From contig JBGAJM010000003.1 in the NCBI GenBank assembly GCA_044224925.1, positions 271,967-335,966 of the forward strand: a stretch of 64,000 nucleotides of DNA, in the 5' to 3' direction. Position numbers and translations under genes: made by a program. The notes below the pieces were generated by a model. That model did no database searches. It was not told the DNA's origin and was given only the letters and a program-made list of their open reading frames with translations. How positions within the stretch are numbered: the first letter of the stretch is position 1; each line of letters opens with the position of its first letter. The DNA comes from Kapaibacterium sp044224925. GTDB taxonomy: Bacteria > Bacteroidota > Ignavibacteria > Kapaibacteriales > Kapaibacteriaceae. Shown here piece after piece: positions 15,615 through 24,568 of the stretch.

Positions 15615-18600
15615 TTACCGTGCAATGATGAGCGGCACGCTGATCGTGCCTTGCTCGGATTCCATCACGATGCGATAGGAGCCCGATGGATACGATGCAA
15701 TGTCGACGATGATGACGTTGTCGCCACTGGCATAGGTCTGCGGCAAGGCGGCATGGATGACCTTGCCGGCCGCGTCGATGATGCGAAGCGTCATGTTCAG
15801 TTGTGCATCGGTATGCAGTGTGCACGACGTTGTGGTGACGGCCGGGTTGGGCACGGGCGCTGAAACACGTATGCCGTAGACTGGTCTGCCATTGTCGTCC
15901 TGGGCGATCGACGTGACAGGCGCGCTGACCACTACATCGCCTTCGGCGATGACCGTGCCCACGGAATCATACGTGCTGTATCCAAGATGCAGTTTGCCAT
16001 TGCCGGCGCCGCTTGCCGTGAGATAGATGGGACGGATGTGTGCACCCGGACGAACGACGGAGTTGTCGCTTACGTCGGCAGGCACAAGTCGCGTGGCCGA
16101 GTCGCCACCATCCGGACGGAACATCACTTCGCGGTCGCTACTGAACGGACCCGCTGCAAGAATGCGCGCACTGTCGAGCGCTGTGATGCGCACGCGATGC
16201 ACCGTCGACTTGCTTTCATTGCCTGCAAAGAAGTGCAAGGCATACGTGTGCACATTGGTGGGCATCGGTGTGATGTTGTCGGCATCGAGTACGTCGCCCT
16301 TCCGCCCTGCCGCCGTACTGCCGACCACGACAAAGTCGGCCTCGGACGAGTCGGACGTTTCCACATCCTCCACGTCGAGCATCACATAGAACTTCACGCG
16401 GTCCAGCTTGGCATCGTTCACAAGATCGAGTGCGATCGTTGTTGATGCACCGGCCGAAACACCAGGAAGCGTTGCCATGTTATCGCGAACAGTACCGCCT
16501 TGTGCCTTCGTGATCGTGATGCCGCCTTCGGCCGCAATGCGAATGCGTGTGATGCGATAGAGCGCATCGCGCGGTGTAATGGTGATCGATGCAGAGGTCT
16601 GCGATGCCATCGTGGCCGAGACCATAGATGACGGTGTTGGCTCGAGTGATTCGACAACCTCGCCGCTCTTCTGCTCCATTCCCTTCACCGTGGTTGCGGT
16701 CAGCACCGATGCATCGATGAACATGCGCTTGCGGATGATCGTGTAGCACAGTGTGGTATCGCAGGTGCGACAGGTCGTGTCCGTGAATTCATACCGTACA
16801 CACATGCGCACGGTATCTCTGCAGTTCAGGCCACTTGGGGGAGGCGGCAAGGCAACAGCGAGCGTGATGGCCGTGTTCGCAAGTGGTACGCCACCCGGCA
16901 CGTCGCCGAAGATGGCCGACGTAGAGGCCGGCGTGAAGGATGGTGACGGGAAGCCAGTGATAGAGCCACCGGAGAAGGTGGCGGGGACGTTCACACGACC
17001 AAGTGGTGCGCATGTTGATGAGACGAAGGCGCGTTCGATCGTGGCGCGTACAGAGCGGAACGGACCGGGGTTGACGGTGAACAACGACGTGATGCCGATG
17101 CCCGACGATGTCTGCTTGGTGCGCGGTTCCTTGACACCAACACGAAGATCGTCGCAGCACGATGCGCACCGCGGAAGATCGATGCATGCCGAAGCCGACT
17201 CGCACGAACTCAGATAACCACTTGGTTGCGTTGCTGAACCGTGAGGCGCAAAGGCCAGACAGCTTGTGAGTTGTGTGGCCGATGTGATGGTCACGGTCAC
17301 GCACTGCTGTGGCGACGTGGCGCCGTAGGCCAATGGTGTGAGCGTGATCGTGGACGGACTCACGGTACCGCCATTCGTTGGAGAGATGGTGACCGATGTG
17401 ATGGGGATGCCGAAGGCTGCGCTGGCCGTGCTTGTGTTCTTGACCGAGAAGCAATAGCGGAACGTGCGTGCCGTGGCCGATTCAGAAAGGCAACTGATGG
17501 TTGGCTCAATGATCTGAATGCATGGTGTTGGCGGTGTGCCTTGCTGGAATTTGCAATCCACTTGTACGGTGTCCTTACAGAAGCGACCGTCCACCGGCGA
17601 TTGTGCCGTGATCACGATGAAGTACGGTCCGGGCGCCGACGTGGTGAAGCATGCCTGCAATCCCGTCATCACGCCTGTTCCCACGAACGGTGTGAGCGGT
17701 GTATAGATAGCGCCGGTACCTGCAAGGGTTGCCGACCAGCCGCTGACGGCCGATGCCGATGTGAAGACAAGGTTCGTTCCAAGCGGGGTGGCGAGGATCG
17801 ACGTGAACGTTGCGGCCATGGTATTGGCGATCGTGAAGGTCGCACAGCATCCGGTGTTCGTTCCTGTTTGCTGCATCTGGGCTGTGACCGTCACGTCTTG
17901 ACATTCGAGCGGCATGGGTGGACAGACAAGGCGCATCACATCGATGTCGCCCGTCAGATACATGCCTGTCGATGCAGTGGTCGACGTGATGTTGTCTGCA
18001 TCGATCAACACGGACGAGGCTGCAGTGCCACCGGTAGCGCTCATACCTTGCCACCCTGAGATCGCATCGCTATGCAATGTGTAGATGCCATTGTGGATCT
18101 CGTCCGCTCCGCCCCATACCAACTGGTCCATACCTGTTGGCTGATTGTTGATCGTGCTCCAACCCGAGAAACACCAGTCGCATCCACCGGTGGCGCTCGT
18201 CTTTCTATCGAGCGGCGTTGTGCCCTGATAGGCAATGCCTGCACCCAGCTCGTAGTTCGTGGTGCTCACCGACCATGTGCCCGAGAAATCGGCGCGATAC
18301 ATCTTGGCGCCAAAGGGGAAGAGGGCATAGATCGTGATGGGCGATGTGAACTTCGACGATTGGATCAGCAGCAGTTGACCGGCTGCATTGAACTCCATAT
18401 CGGTGATGGGGTCAGGCGGCGCGGTGGCAGGGAGCGAGAAGCAGAATTGTGCGATTCCCGTGAAATTCCCGGCAGCGTCGATATTCACTTTCCAGACGGA
18501 GGTCTGCGGTCCACTCGGATTCGCCAGATCGCGCGACCACACGGCGAAGTACACTGCATTCGCACGATAGGCAATGCCCCAAAGGCGCTCTCCGAGGGGA

Positions 18601-19235
18601 GCGAGGCCGGGTGTACCTCCATCAGGGAGGAAGGGATCGAAAGTGCTGAGGACGGCGCCAAGGTTCTTGTCGACGCGATAGATCTTGCCATCATCGAGGT
18701 TTGTCGTGAAGACCTGTCCGCCATTATGGTCGGGATCGAAACAAATATTCCCGAGCGATGGCGTGTTGAATCCGTTCGGATAGGTGGCATTCGGTCCGGC
18801 GCATGGAAGCGAGATCGAATAATCGATGTTGCCCGTGATGCCGTTGATCTTATAGATGCCACCCGGTCCGGCCGGACCCCACGGATACGGGATCTGTCCG
18901 TTATGTCCACCATACTGCATCGTGGCCGTCACATAGATATTGCCCACGCAATCGAGGGCGATCCCAAAGATCTCGCCCAGATGCTGCGCCGTCCACGTCG
19001 GATGATGGTACTGCGGCACGGTGGCCCAGTTCACCGCATAGGGCTGTGCGCCAACGGTGCGCAGATCGTAGGCCGTGAGCACATAGCCGTTCGGGTTCTC
19101 CGATGTGTAGGCCGTGCCCGAGAACTTCGTGGCGACGGCAACGCCGGTGGACATGGGCCAGGGCTGTGTGAAGGTGGGGAGGGTGGCCGCGAGAAAAAGG
19201 ATCGCGGCGGCGGCAAGTCGGATCGAATGGTTCAT
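15615..19235 (-). CDS. Large T9SS-sorted surface protein
   Basis: 1206 residues. A signal peptide (about 1-23, AAAAILFLAATLPTFTQ) is followed by a region of about 430 residues resembling a beta-propeller (GNICFDPDHNGGQVFTTNLD, PLGERLWGIAYRANAVYFAV). Then come several cysteine-rich Ig-like segments (CCATFTIAN, CKDTVQVDC, CCDDLRVGV) and a C-terminal type A sorting domain with PNPAV and PSGSYRIVM. It is therefore predicted to be exported by the Sec pathway and then passed through T9SS. The function is unknown; adhesin or sugar-binding roles are possible. Its 5' end and promoter resemble the dispersed repeats at 20.5 and 24.3 kb. Confidence 0.85.
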   Translation of the reverse strand: MNHSIRLAAAAILFLAATLPTFTQPWPMSTGVAVATKFSGTAYTSENPNGYVLTAYDLRTVGAQPYAVNWATVPQYHHPTWTAQHLGEIFGIALDCVGNIYVTATMQYGGHNGQIPYPWGPAGPGGIYKINGITGNIDYSISLPCAGPNATYPNGFNTPSLGNICFDPDHNGGQVFTTNLDDGKIYRVDKNLGAVLSTFDPFLPDGGTPGLAPLGERLWGIAYRANAVYFAVWSRDLANPSGPQTSVWKVNIDAAGNFTGIAQFCFSLPATAPPDPITDMEFNAAGQLLLIQSSKFTSPITIYALFPFGAKMYRADFSGTWSVSTTNYELGAGIAYQGTTPLDRKTSATGGCDWCFSGWSTINNQPTGMDQLVWGGADEIHNGIYTLHSDAISGWQGMSATGGTAASSVLIDADNITSTTASTGMYLTGDIDVMRLVCPPMPLECQDVTVTAQMQQTGTNTGCCATFTIANTMAATFTSILATPLGTNLVFTSASAVSGWSATLAGTGAIYTPLTPFVGTGVMTGLQACFTTSAPGPYFIVITAQSPVDGRFCKDTVQVDCKFQQGTPPTPCIQIIEPTISCLSESATARTFRYCFSVKNTSTASAAFGIPITSVTISPTNGGTVSPSTITLTPLAYGATSPQQCVTVTITSATQLTSCLAFAPHGSATQPSGYLSSCESASACIDLPRCASCCDDLRVGVKEPRTKQTSSGIGITSLFTVNPGPFRSVRATIERAFVSSTCAPLGRVNVPATFSGGSITGFPSPSFTPASTSAIFGDVPGGVPLANTAITLAVALPPPPSGLNCRDTVRMCVRYEFTDTTCRTCDTTLCYTIIRKRMFIDASVLTATTVKGMEQKSGEVVESLEPTPSSMVSATMASQTSASITITPRDALYRITRIRIAAEGGITITKAQGGTVRDNMATLPGVSAGASTTIALDLVNDAKLDRVKFYVMLDVEDVETSDSSEADFVVVGSTAAGRKGDVLDADNITPMPTNVHTYALHFFAGNESKSTVHRVRITALDSARILAAGPFSSDREVMFRPDGGDSATRLVPADVSDNSVVRPGAHIRPIYLTASGAGNGKLHLGYSTYDSVGTVIAEGDVVVSAPVTSIAQDDNGRPVYGIRVSAPVPNPAVTTTSCTLHTDAQLNMTLRIIDAAGKVIHAALPQTYASGDNVIIVDIASYPSGSYRIVMESEQGTISVPLIIAR

Positions 19236-19324
19236 TCGAACCCCCTAGGAAGAAATCAGAAGAAGTGAAGGCGTAACATACTCATTGAGTGACAAGTGAC
19301 AAGTGACAAGTGACAAGTGACGAG
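19209..19324 (-). repeat. Repeat-like 5' region of the T9SS gene with heptamer tract
   Basis: The first codons (MNHSIRLAA), the leader, a promoter-like TATGTTAC (19280 to 19273) and four to five tandem AAGTGAC heptamers (19288-19321) align with the corresponding part of the dispersed repeats ending near 20717 and 24480. The heptamers put a TTG 19 bases before TATGTTAC, the expected -33 spacing. Identity to the other copies is clearly lower than between those two. Confidence 0.65.
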
Positions 19325-19328
19325 CTTC

Positions 19329-19727
19329 TCAATCTTCAATGGCCTCAATACCTAATTGCCGTAGGCGCTCAAGACCTTCTCGCATTGCCGTGAGCTGTTC
19401 AATGGTATGCCCCTGCCACACCGTGATCTCATCGATGATCCTGAGAGGGTGGGAGGAGCGATATGATCTTGTCGGGTTGCCAGGGAACTTCTTGTCGGTT
19501 AGGTTTGGATCGTCTTCAAAATCACCCGTTGGCTCAACGACGAAGATCCTTTGTCTCCCATCACCAGATGCAAGCTCAGCACCCCAAATGGCAGCATCGA
19601 GTGTCGCCGTGAAATACACGTACTTGGCCGTTCGACCTTGTCCGTAGTTAGACACATAGCCTGGTCCGATTAGGTCGCCGGTCCTCAAGTCTGCCTTTGT
19701 GCCGTGATAGTACTTCTCCTTGTCCAT
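19329..19727 (-). CDS. arr: Rifamycin NAD+ ADP-ribosyltransferase (Arr family)
   Basis: Inactivates rifampicin by ADP-ribosylating it. The 132 residues match Arr along their whole length: YYHGTKADLRTGDLI (catalytic-site His8), YVYFTATLDAAIWGAELA, FVVEPTGDFEDDPNLTDKKF (catalytic aspartate region, D72-D73) and PGNPTRSYRSSHPLRI. AAAGGA precedes the ATG by seven bases. It follows a 226-residue unknown protein by 30 bp on the same strand. Arr homologues occur in many environmental bacteria and on integrons; no integron attC site is visible here. Confidence 0.93.
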   Translation of the reverse strand: MDKEKYYHGTKADLRTGDLIGPGYVSNYGQGRTAKYVYFTATLDAAIWGAELASGDGRQRIFVVEPTGDFEDDPNLTDKKFPGNPTRSYRSSHPLRIIDEITVWQGHTIEQLTAMREGLERLRQLGIEAIED

Positions 19728-19757
19728 AGAATGTTCCTTTGTGTGAAATAGTACGGT

Positions 19758-20438
19758 TCATGAACCCGCCGAAGCAGATATGGTCGCCGTATCTCCGTCC
19801 AGTCGAACGAATTCAATTGATTCGCCAATGAAGTACGAGTCTCCAATGACGAGGAGGATCAGTTCGGGGATCGAAGAGTCGTTCGTGCCCGTGGTACGAC
19901 GGGGCCTCCATCTTCCGACGATCGTCGGTTGTGCACCGGCACGATCAAGACATGCTTCATACAACTTCAACAAACGCTCCGGACCACTTGCATACAACCC
20001 CATATCAGTATCGACCGGAGGGAGAAAGCGAGCGAAGCTTGTAAAGAACTTGAAATCGTGAAAACCCTCGAGCTCTCGAACGTGGGTATCCCATAGGTCC
20101 TTCAGGAATAGCTCAGGGGAACTCACTGCATGATTGAAGTAGAGTGAAACGTGATCGTCCACCATGGGCCACAAGAGCGGATGATCTGAGTAGAACTGAG
20201 GCCATTGTGCACTCGTGCCAGGCTTGTGAAGGCCATCACAGAATCCACCAATGACAATATTCCAATGCTGCTTTGTCGCATCAGCTTCGTTGCCTGTATC
20301 GAGAACGAAACTCACGCAAAGTCGCGCGTTGTCAAGCTGAGAAACCGACGTGATCGTGAGCCCTCCAAACTCCTCATACTTGAGGTCGTCGTAGGTCTCC
20401 TCGAGACTCGTCGGTAGGATGTCATCACGTTCCTTCAT
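19758..20438 (-). CDS. Hypothetical protein, 226 residues
   Basis: Not recognised. A soluble protein without signal peptide or membrane helix; rich in Trp and acidic residues, with HWNIVIGGFCDG, a central HPLLWPMVDDHVSLYFNHAV and a C-terminal hydrophobic strand LILLVIGDSYFIG. AAGGA lies five bases before the ATG. The start overlaps the stop of the small reading frame carried by repeat copy A (ATGA), so translation may be coupled. arr follows by 30 bp. An immunity-type or regulatory role is possible but not supported. Confidence 0.6.
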   Translation of the reverse strand: MKERDDILPTSLEETYDDLKYEEFGGLTITSVSQLDNARLCVSFVLDTGNEADATKQHWNIVIGGFCDGLHKPGTSAQWPQFYSDHPLLWPMVDDHVSLYFNHAVSSPELFLKDLWDTHVRELEGFHDFKFFTSFARFLPPVDTDMGLYASGPERLLKLYEACLDRAGAQPTIVGRWRPRRTTGTNDSSIPELILLVIGDSYFIGESIEFVRLDGDTATISASAGS

Positions 20439-20717
20439 GCTGTTCCTTGGTCGTCATTCACAACGAGGTTCGCCTTCTCTCGAGCGACCCCGATCGTCGC
20501 AATGCTTCCGGAATTGAAGTGTAAGAAATCGGATTCGATGCCGTCCGAGAAGATCACGCCATGTGTCGGCATGAGTGATTCGACGGTCAGTGATGCTTGT
20601 CGAGAGAGCACACCGGCGGCCAGCCGGATCGAATGGTTCAATTGTACCCCCAACGAAGAGAACTGACCAAGTGGACGAGTAACATATTGATTGAGTCAAA
20701 AGTAACAAGTGACGAGT
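20435..20717 (-). repeat. Dispersed repeat copy A with a small conserved reading frame
   Basis: From about 20455 to 20660 this is about 95% identical to copy B at 24212-24420 (about nine differences in 205 bases). The minus strand encodes a peptide of about 72 residues, VQLNHSIRLAAG ... GSIATIGVAREKANLVVN, with only three changes between copies. Beyond it lie TATGTTAC and degenerate heptamers. The peptide resembles a piece of the beta-barrel protein at 28443-29015 (FNHSIRLSAGY), so this may be a remnant of a duplicated outer-membrane gene rather than a working one. Confidence 0.7.
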
Positions 20718-20721
20718 TGAC

Positions 20722-21255
20722 TTGCCGCGGCTACAGCCGGATCACGGGCTCGACCTCCCAGGTGAAGGGGAGGGAAAGAGAACTGAGTGTGCGAAGGGTT
20801 TGCAATTGGATCTTTCGACGAATTGGTACCAGACAGTCTGTCACAGGTTTCCCTTGAGCCACGATGACGGATCTCTTGACGAGGTCGTGGTCCTCGGACT
20901 CGAAGGTGCCGATTCTCCATATGAATGATACAAACGCCGCATTCGTTTGGGAAGAGCCGTTGCTAGCGTGCGTGAAGTGGTTGCTTGTTGTACCTTCGTC
21001 AATCTACTGGCATGAAGAGGAGCGACAAGGTCCTTGCCTACGAATACTGACTCACGGCGCGGAAATCGACATCAATGCCCTATGACAGGGTTCGTACAAG
21101 TTCAAGGCGATAGCATGGAATGTGCCGGCCGTATGGGTGAGATCGGAGATCCTGATATCGGCTTCAAACTCGCTGTATCAATCATTCCCTCCAACGACGA
21201 TGTGGTAAATGTGATTGTGAGAGCATCGCATATCACTTCCCTGTCGTTCGGATGA
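20722..21255 (+). pseudogene. Possible decayed gene, no intact frame
   Basis: About 500 bases without a convincing complete gene on either strand. On the plus strand coding-like pieces switch frame: SHDDGSLDEVVVLGLE (ending 20928), then WEEPLLACVKWLLVVPSSIYW (ending 21085), then GFKLAVSIIPSNDDVVNVIV (ending 21255). This could be a frameshifted gene, but the similarity to real proteins is not recognised and chance open frames cannot be excluded. Confidence 0.25.
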
Positions 21256-22348
21256 ATCCAGGTTCGTGAGTTTGTGTCTCCATGATGCTTGGGAGAGGCT
21301 CAATACCACCCGTACAGAACACTTTCATGACGTCATCGAACTCGCACAGAATGAACGCATTGTGACAAACAACCTTTACGTCCTTGGGTTCACATGCGCT
21401 ACCTACCGGTGCGAGAGTACTGTAGGTCGTTGGAGATGAAAGGCAGAGCACACGTCCGTCGGTTGTTATGGCAATGAGTGTAGTAGAGTCTCGATCAACT
21501 TCAAAGTTGATGAGGTCGAAAGGGAATCTCTTCCAGTCGATAGTGCTGGTATCGGTATAGAATATGTGACCTTGCTGATTGACAACGATAAAACCATCCC
21601 ACTTTCGGACCTTCTCTATTGGAGTGAGCTTAGGAATGTAACCGTCGTCGAATCGTATGAACTTACCCTGGTCGAATGGAGTGACAATTGACTTGGTGTG
21701 TGCCCAATTGTCGGAGGTCGTTAGGATCACGTTGTCATTGGAGCCTGCAACTCCGTGTGATGCGTCAGACATGTGGATACTGTAGGTCCTGTCCGAAGAC
21801 ACATACGGTAATGTGATCGACGTCCAAGTTCTTCCGAAGTCCATAGAATGGTCCAGCACTCGGTATGCATGTCCGATCCACGCATTCCCAGCGCCATCGA
21901 CATGTGTCGTGAATGACCACTGATCACGGCTAAGGCTGTCGAGTGTCCATGTTCTTCCGGCATCCGTGGTTCTGAAGTATCCATCTTGATGAAAGTCCTC
22001 TCCATGAAATGAGATCAAACCGGTCAGTATGGCTGTGTCGGCGTCGAAGAAGCTGATTCGTTTGTACCAATCTGGCACCGTGGAGAGCTCATTTATGGCA
22101 CTGATCAGAGGACTGCATGTATGCCATACAGTGTCGCCGATCCTTGTGAAATACATCTTACTCAAAGCCGTGACGAGCCAAGTCGATTGGTCTGGTGAAA
22201 CGGATAACTCGCGAACTGTCCCCTCGACATTGAATGACGCAATCTGAACGAACACTTGAGCATCTGCAGGCATGTTCATTAGAAATCCGACAATGATCGA
22301 GCACATGAATACCCAATGCCGTACGTGCTTCAAGGAACGATCATTCAC
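21233..22348 (-). CDS. Exported BNR-type beta-propeller protein
   Basis: 371 residues with an N-terminal hydrophobic signal (VFMCSIIVGFLMNMPADAQ). The body has the BNR/Ycf48-like repeats typical of sortilin-type propellers: GYFRTTDAGRTWTLDSL and HSMDFGRTWTSITLP, then weaker blades (VNQQGHIFYTDTSTIDWKRF). No T9SS C-terminal domain is seen. The function is unknown; such proteins are common as secreted monitors or adhesins in this phylum. Its AT content looks higher than that of the core genes. Confidence 0.7.
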   Translation of the reverse strand: MNDRSLKHVRHWVFMCSIIVGFLMNMPADAQVFVQIASFNVEGTVRELSVSPDQSTWLVTALSKMYFTRIGDTVWHTCSPLISAINELSTVPDWYKRISFFDADTAILTGLISFHGEDFHQDGYFRTTDAGRTWTLDSLSRDQWSFTTHVDGAGNAWIGHAYRVLDHSMDFGRTWTSITLPYVSSDRTYSIHMSDASHGVAGSNDNVILTTSDNWAHTKSIVTPFDQGKFIRFDDGYIPKLTPIEKVRKWDGFIVVNQQGHIFYTDTSTIDWKRFPFDLINFEVDRDSTTLIAITTDGRVLCLSSPTTYSTLAPVGSACEPKDVKVVCHNAFILCEFDDVMKVFCTGGIEPLPSIMETQTHEPGFIRTTGK

Positions 22349-22399
22349 AGTAGTTGCCTTTCCCTTCGATGCGTAATGGGATCAACAGTCCAGCAAGAC

Positions 22400-22560
22400 A
22401 AAGGTCGCATTGTTGCTCCATTATAACGAGGAGTGCTTTGTTTCGAGAGATCCCAATCGTGGCAATTCTACAAGATTATTGCAAAAGTGAAACAGCAGCA
22501 GTGTGTTCATTCGATGTCGGTTGATGCCAAGACTCAACCAGTAGATCGAGCGCGCTACAC
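22400..22560 (-). repeat. Decayed third copy (C) of the dispersed repeat
   Basis: The 343 bases between 22348 and 22691 hold no gene. Around 22426-22480 the minus strand still encodes IATIGISRNKALLVI, aligning with IATIGVAREKANLVVN of copies A and B; further upstream, FHF and a GAGTC-GGCAT stretch also align but with a frameshift. It lies upstream of the BNR gene as copies A and B lie upstream of other minus-strand genes. Confidence 0.55.
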
Positions 22561-22690
22561 AAAACTCTCGTCTAGACGGAGTCCTTGTCGTTATACGAAC
22601 ATACCGAACCGTCCGGCTTACAGCGAACGAAGTGCGAACTGTCCGTCAAAGTACTTGGTGAGTTGGTCTATGTGTATGCCGAGTCGCGGA

Positions 22691-23413
22691 TCACAAGAGA
22701 ATCGGACCGGTCAAACTGTCCGTATCAACATACACGGATGATTGCCTTTGAGTAAAGAGTCGCCCACGACTTGCCGCAATTGCTTGCAGCTCACTGTTTG
22801 CAGAAGCGACTAGCCGCATAATACTGCTGCGCGAATCTTCCTCACAGACGTCAGAATAGACACGATCTGGTACGAGAAGCATAATGTGGTGTACAGATGA
22901 CAGTGGAAAGCTGATACAATACTCCCGTGCGTACTTGTCGTAATGAAAGAGGTCTTCTAGCCCACTAAGTGAAAAAATCAGGATGCTGCCAGTCGAATTG
23001 AAAGAACAGGAAATGACTCTTCGTCTGGTGTCTACATGATGCAGGACAGACGTAAGAACGTTCGCACCATAATTCCATATGTAGAGATCACCTCTGTTCT
23101 GGGAGCCGCCATCGTAGTCCCCAAGGCCAATTGCCAGTATCCTTTCAACAGGATGGAACGCTACATCAAGAACGGGAAGCTTCACGTTATGAAAAGTGTT
23201 GACAAGTGCCAGAGAGTCAAGATCATACAGGATCAATGCGTGAGACGCGATGGTGTCCGTTGTAACGAGCGAAGAAGCGTCGTATGTGCTGGCAATTGCC
23301 ACGAGACGTGCTTCTTCGGAAACGAATACACGATATGGCAATGACACTTCAGAAAACACGCTGCGTTTACGTGTAAAAAGCGATGTCGCCCTGGAAATGA
23401 TCCGTTGTATCAT
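22691..23413 (-). CDS. WD40-like repeat protein, 240 residues
   Basis: Cytoplasmic-looking protein with WD40/YVTN-type strands: IASHALILYDLDSLALVNTF, VLDVAFHPVERILAIGLGDY, RGDLYIWNYG and ISCSFNSTGSILIFSLSG. Only about four blades are present, fewer than a full propeller, so it may be an incomplete domain or pair with another protein. It follows the next gene by 12 bp and is likely co-transcribed with it. The function is not known. Confidence 0.6.
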   Translation of the reverse strand: MIQRIISRATSLFTRKRSVFSEVSLPYRVFVSEEARLVAIASTYDASSLVTTDTIASHALILYDLDSLALVNTFHNVKLPVLDVAFHPVERILAIGLGDYDGGSQNRGDLYIWNYGANVLTSVLHHVDTRRRVISCSFNSTGSILIFSLSGLEDLFHYDKYAREYCISFPLSSVHHIMLLVPDRVYSDVCEEDSRSSIMRLVASANSELQAIAASRGRLFTQRQSSVYVDTDSLTGPILL

Positions 23414-23425
23414 GGCGCGTGACTT

Positions 23426-24112
23426 CTACTCCAGCCATTCGATCGGCAGCCCGGTTGCCCTTTTGATCTCAGCCAACGTCTCTTCTGTTTCAAAACCTAA
23501 CAATATTGTCTGATCGCCTGTATAGAGGCTCGTGAACCTGCCATTCGTGTTGTGCTCCACTGTGAGCTTTACGATGTTCTCAAACAGAGTCACGTCCACC
23601 CAGTCATCGTTGACATGCATCGTCCACCTATAGCGTTGGCCGTTGAAGATGAACGAAATCCAAGCGTCTCCGGAGTCGATGTCGACGTGATCAATGACGT
23701 CGGTGAATGTGAGTGCGCCTCTGCTGATTCGTTCAAGGTTCCGAATGATGTCCACATAGGCGCCATTATCCTCGATGGCCTCAGTGTCAAAACTCCAGCA
23801 TCTGTTCGTGATCGGTGTAAAAGGTTCTCGCTCAATGCATGAACCCAACATCGTATATACGAGCATGAAAGGCTGTTCCTCGGCAGTACTATCGTCGCGT
23901 TCCCAACTCGCAATGTCGGATGAGTCCACTTCTGGGTTCAAGTCGAAACGTAGTTGACGGAAGATCTCAAGTTGCTGGTCGAATGGTACTTGCTGTCTGC
24001 CTCGAATTGATTGGGATCGGTCTTGTTCGTTGAACTGGCGAACGCCCCGTACAAAGATGCGCAGGACGATAATGAGTACGAAAATCGCAGAGACGATGCT
24101 TACAACCTTCAT
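23426..24112 (-). CDS. Membrane-anchored hypothetical protein
   Basis: 228 residues starting at the ATG at 24112, which has GAGGA six bases upstream; a TTG at 24127 is in frame but lacks this. One N-terminal membrane helix (VVSIVSAIFVLIIVLRIFV) is followed by a soluble domain of about 190 residues with alternating strands (RYRWTMHVNDDWVDVTLFEN, TILLGFETEETLAEIKRATG). Not recognised. It is the first gene of a two-gene unit with the WD40-like protein, behind repeat copy B. Confidence 0.6.
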   Translation of the reverse strand: MKVVSIVSAIFVLIIVLRIFVRGVRQFNEQDRSQSIRGRQQVPFDQQLEIFRQLRFDLNPEVDSSDIASWERDDSTAEEQPFMLVYTMLGSCIEREPFTPITNRCWSFDTEAIEDNGAYVDIIRNLERISRGALTFTDVIDHVDIDSGDAWISFIFNGQRYRWTMHVNDDWVDVTLFENIVKLTVEHNTNGRFTSLYTGDQTILLGFETEETLAEIKRATGLPIEWLE

Positions 24113-24203
24113 CCCATGTCCTCGCAACTATTGCATACGAATTCGCTGACCGAATACGTCGAATATACTGCACGTCGCTCTTCTAGCATTGAGCAGTCTC
24201 GGC

Positions 24204-24480
24204 TCACGACTCATTCACAACGAGGTTCGCCTTCTCTCGAGCGATTCCGATCGTCGCGATGCTTCCGGAATTGAAGTGTAAGAAATCGGATTCGATGCCG
24301 TCCGAGAAGATCACGCCTTGTGTCGGCATGAGAGATTCGACGGTCAGTGATGCTTGTCGAGAGAGCACACCGGCGGCCAAACGGATCGATTGGTTCAATT
24401 GTACGCCCAACGAAGAGAACTGATGATGTGGTCACATAACATGCTAGTTGAGTGACAAGTTACGAGTGACGAGTTACGTG
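24204..24480 (-). repeat. Dispersed repeat copy B with a small conserved reading frame
   Basis: Nearly identical to copy A over 24212-24420; the peptide GVQLNQSIRLAAG ... GSIATIGIAREKANLVVNES ends at 24204. The distal end carries degenerate heptamers (GAGTGACAAGTTACGAGTGAC) at about 24452-24475. The rest of the gap to 24569 shows nothing else. Confidence 0.7.
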
Positions 24481-24568
24481 TTGAGTGCCCGGGGTGCGCA
24501 ATTGCATCGTGCGATAGCTGGCATCCGTCGAATGCTCCAGGTCGAAAATGAAAACGGCGTCGTGCATT

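Noticed and set aside
22433..22741. A 102-codon plus-strand frame in the 22.3-22.7 kb gap
   Set aside because: It has no coding-like composition and overlaps the decayed repeat, whose minus strand retains a conserved peptide.
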